This document shows positions 4,941 to 6,759 of a DNA stretch of 6,759 nucleotides, piece by piece. The stretch is taken from the NCBI GenBank assembly GCA_028290765.1, contig JAQGJF010000154.1, positions 1 to 6,759 on the forward strand. Reading direction: 5' to 3'. The stretch comes from Tardiphaga sp. GTDB lineage: Bacteria; Pseudomonadota; Alphaproteobacteria; Rhizobiales; Xanthobacteraceae. The first letter of the stretch is position 1. Each line of letters opens with the position of its first letter. Under the pieces are notes generated by a model. That model had not been told where the DNA came from. It did not search any database and saw only the letters and a program-made list of their open reading frames with translations. The position numbers and the translations under genes were made by a program.

Positions 4941-6759
4941 ATGCCCAACAAAATGTTGATCGATGCCACCCACCCGGAAGAGACCCGGGTCGTTGTGGTG
5001 CGCGGCAATCGCGTCGAAGAATTTGATTTTGAAACCGCCCAGCGCAAGCAACTGCGCGGCAACATCTATCTCGCCAAGGTTACGCGGGTAGAGCCGTCGC
5101 TGCAGGCGGCCTTCATCGAATACGGTGGCAACCGCCACGGCTTCCTGGCCTTCAGCGAAATCCACCCCGACTATTATCAGATCCCGGTCGCCGACCGTCA
5201 GGCGCTGATCGAGGCGGACGAGCGCGCCCATCGCGAAGCCGAGGAAGAATCCGAAAACCGCTCCAACCGCCGCCGTCCGCGGCATCGCACCTCGCGCCGC
5301 CGCGGCAGTGGCGAACGGGTGCAGAGCGAGGTCATCGAGAATGCGGCTTCCGACCCGTCGCAAACCGCGCAGCCGCACGACCACGAGCACGGCGAAGCGG
5401 GCCATGTCCACGCCCACGACGCCGAACATCATCCGGCCGACGCCGACCATGCGGATCATCATGACCATGAAGGTCATGAGCATGATCACGACCACGAAGG
5501 TCATCACGATCACAACCATGACCATGCGCACGACCATGACGATACGCACGGCCATGCGCATGCGGCGACCGAGTCCGACGCCCCGGCTGCTTCCCAACCG
5601 GCGATGCCGGCTCTGGCGAGCTTCGATCCCTACGCTCCTTCCGAACCGGCCCCGGTGGCGGCGAGCGCAGATCTGCAGGATGAGCATGCGCGTGAAAACG
5701 CCGCCCATGCCGACGACGCCCCGCATCCCGAACACGCGGAAGCCGACCACGCCGAAACCACGCACGGCGAACACGCCGCCACCGCGCCGCAAGGCGACGA
5801 GCATCACGCCCAAGAGGCGATGGATGGCGAGGATGACGATGACGGCGAGGAAGCCGAGGAAGACATCGTCGAATCCGTCGGCGGCGACGACGTCATGGAG
5901 GAAGTGCCGGAACGGGCCTTCCGCCCACGCCGCCAATACAAGATTCAGGAAGTCATCAAGCGCCGCCAGGTGATGCTGGTGCAGGTGGTCAAGGAAGAGC
6001 GCGGCAACAAGGGCGCCGCGCTGACCACCTATCTGTCGCTGGCCGGCCGCTATGCCGTGCTGATGCCCAACACCGCGCGAGGCGGCGGGATCAGCCGCAA
6101 GATCACCTCCGCCCAGGATCGCTCCAGGCTGAAGGAAGTGGTGCAGGATCTCGACGTGCCCGAAGGCATGGGGATCATCCTGCGCACCGCCGGCGCCTCC
6201 CGGACCAAGCCCGAGATCAAGCGCGACTTCGAATATCTGATCCGGATGTGGGAAACCGTCCGCGACATGACCCTGAAGTCGCAAGCACCGACCCTGGTCT
6301 ATGAAGAGGGATCGCTGATCAAGCGGTCGCTGCGCGACCTTTACAACAAGGAAATCGACGAAATCCAGGTCGCCGGCGAAGCCGGCTACCAGGAAGCCCG
6401 CGACTTCATGCAGATGCTGATGCCGACCAACACGCGGGCGGTAAAGCTCTATCGCGACGGTCAGCCGCTATTCTCGCGCATGGGGGTCGAGAGCCAGCTC
6501 GATGCGATGTTCTCGCCAACCGTGCAACTGCGCTCCGGCGGCTACATCGTCATCAACCAGACCGAGGCGCTGGTCTCGATCGACGTCAATTCGGGCCGTT
6601 CGACCCGTGAACATCACATCGAGGACACCGCGCTCAAGACCAATGTCGAGGCCGCCGAGGAAGTCGCGCGGCAACTGCGGTTTCGAGATCTGGCGGGCCT
6701 GATCGTCATCGATTACATCGACAAGGACGAGAAGCGCAACAATCGCGCGGTCCAGCGCA
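4941..6759 (+). CDS. rne: Ribonuclease E, N-terminal catalytic part, with a large His-rich S1 insertion
   Basis: Endoribonuclease that starts mRNA decay and processes rRNA/tRNA precursors, and is the usual scaffold of the degradosome. 606 codons are visible; the gene runs off the right edge, so the Zn-link cysteines and C-terminal scaffold are not seen. The frame is open throughout. The start MPNKMLIDAT aligns with E. coli MKRMLINATQ, and AAGAG (4929-4933) lies 7 bases before the ATG. By comparison with E. coli: RNase H-like segment about 1-35, S1 domain about 36-86 resuming at about 331-370, 5' sensor about 371-460 with Arg415-Thr416 (E. coli R169/T170), second RNase H-like segment about 461-524, then the DNase I-like catalytic domain with Asp548, Asn550 (SIDVN) and Asp591 (VIDYID), matching D303, N305 and D346. 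The insertion at about 87-330 splits S1 into Arg-rich (107-126), His/Asp-rich (146-207), Ala/Pro/His-rich (210-292) and acidic (295-321) stretches. All visible catalytic residues are intact. Confidence 0.97.
   Translation, partial: MPNKMLIDATHPEETRVVVVRGNRVEEFDFETAQRKQLRGNIYLAKVTRVEPSLQAAFIEYGGNRHGFLAFSEIHPDYYQIPVADRQALIEADERAHREAEEESENRSNRRRPRHRTSRRRGSGERVQSEVIENAASDPSQTAQPHDHEHGEAGHVHAHDAEHHPADADHADHHDHEGHEHDHDHEGHHDHNHDHAHDHDDTHGHAHAATESDAPAASQPAMPALASFDPYAPSEPAPVAASADLQDEHARENAAHADDAPHPEHAEADHAETTHGEHAATAPQGDEHHAQEAMDGEDDDDGEEAEEDIVESVGGDDVMEEVPERAFRPRRQYKIQEVIKRRQVMLVQVVKEERGNKGAALTTYLSLAGRYAVLMPNTARGGGISRKITSAQDRSRLKEVVQDLDVPEGMGIILRTAGASRTKPEIKRDFEYLIRMWETVRDMTLKSQAPTLVYEEGSLIKRSLRDLYNKEIDEIQVAGEAGYQEARDFMQMLMPTNTRAVKLYRDGQPLFSRMGVESQLDAMFSPTVQLRSGGYIVINQTEALVSIDVNSGRSTREHHIEDTALKTNVEAAEEVARQLRFRDLAGLIVIDYIDKDEKRNNRAVQR
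5376..5561 (+). repeat. His/Asp-rich low-complexity tract in rne (codons 146-207)
   Basis: This stretch encodes 26 histidines in 62 residues, mostly as HD, HE and HA dipeptides (for example HDHEGHEHDHDHEGHHDH). CAT and CAC codons are mixed, which argues against very recent slippage. Such patches in other proteins (ZnuA-type loops, nickel and cobalt chaperones, metal efflux proteins) bind Zn, Ni or Co. Metal binding here is inference. Nine more His are scattered through codons 249-289. Confidence 0.85.
5463..5516 (+). repeat. Imperfect 27-base tandem duplication within the His-rich tract
   Basis: Two adjacent 27-base units (5463-5489 and 5490-5516) begin GACCATGAAGGTCAT and GACCACGAAGGTCAT, 14 of 15 bases identical, and then diverge. 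They encode the repeated peptide DHEGH. The multiple of three keeps the reading frame, consistent with growth of the tract by duplication. Confidence 0.55.

Noticed and set aside
4600..5026. Two overlapping plus-strand frames (4600-4959, 4718-5026) running into rne
   Set aside because: Arg/Ser/Pro-rich translations, overlap with the true rne start, and the hairpin cluster falls inside them.
4908..6284. 458-codon open frame on the minus strand antisense to rne
   Set aside because: Its Met/Val/Gly-rich translation is the complement of the His/Asp-rich rne tract, and rne is unmistakable by catalytic motifs. Long antisense frames are expected in GC-rich genes.

Overview
The window is a chromosomal housekeeping segment from an alphaproteobacterium. 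GC content is high, third codon positions are strongly GC-biased, and there is a CtrA-type regulatory box. Protein sequences and gene order look most like the Bradyrhizobium / Rhodopseudomonas / Nitrobacter / Afipia group (order Hyphomicrobiales). The family placement is inferred from remembered similarity, not from a search. I see no mobile elements, CRISPR arrays, tRNA or rRNA.

Layout: three genes run leftward on the minus strand and one runs rightward. From the middle outward on the minus strand they are amiC (N-acetylmuramoyl-L-alanine amidase, 2947-4236), mrcA (class A penicillin-binding protein 1A, 274-2763) and the first 58 codons of prfB (peptide chain release factor 2, 175 to the left edge). 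prfB contains a textbook programmed +1 frameshift site: AGGAGG, three bases, then CTT TGA C. On the plus strand, rne (ribonuclease E) starts at 4941 and runs off the right edge, with 606 codons visible. An intergenic region of about 700 bases separates the divergent amiC and rne genes. It holds a perfect TTAA-N7-TTAAC CtrA box oriented towards amiC, and a long probable rne leader with several perfect hairpins, including a 7-bp stem capped by a GAAA tetraloop.

Function: amiC and mrcA act on the same polymer, peptidoglycan. AmiC cleaves septal peptide side chains from the glycan for daughter-cell separation, and PBP1A polymerises and cross-links new wall. The CtrA box suggests that amiC transcription is tied to the cell cycle. 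prfB and rne belong to translation termination and RNA decay; both families are commonly autoregulated after transcription (the frameshift for prfB, the leader for rne).

The most unusual item is inside RNase E. Its S1 RNA-binding domain is split by an insertion of about 245 residues compared with the E. coli protein. The insertion runs Arg-rich, then extremely His/Asp-rich (26 His in 62 residues), then Ala/Pro/His-rich, then strongly acidic. It looks like a metal-binding, probably disordered module placed within the RNA-binding domain. No wholly new multi-gene system is visible.
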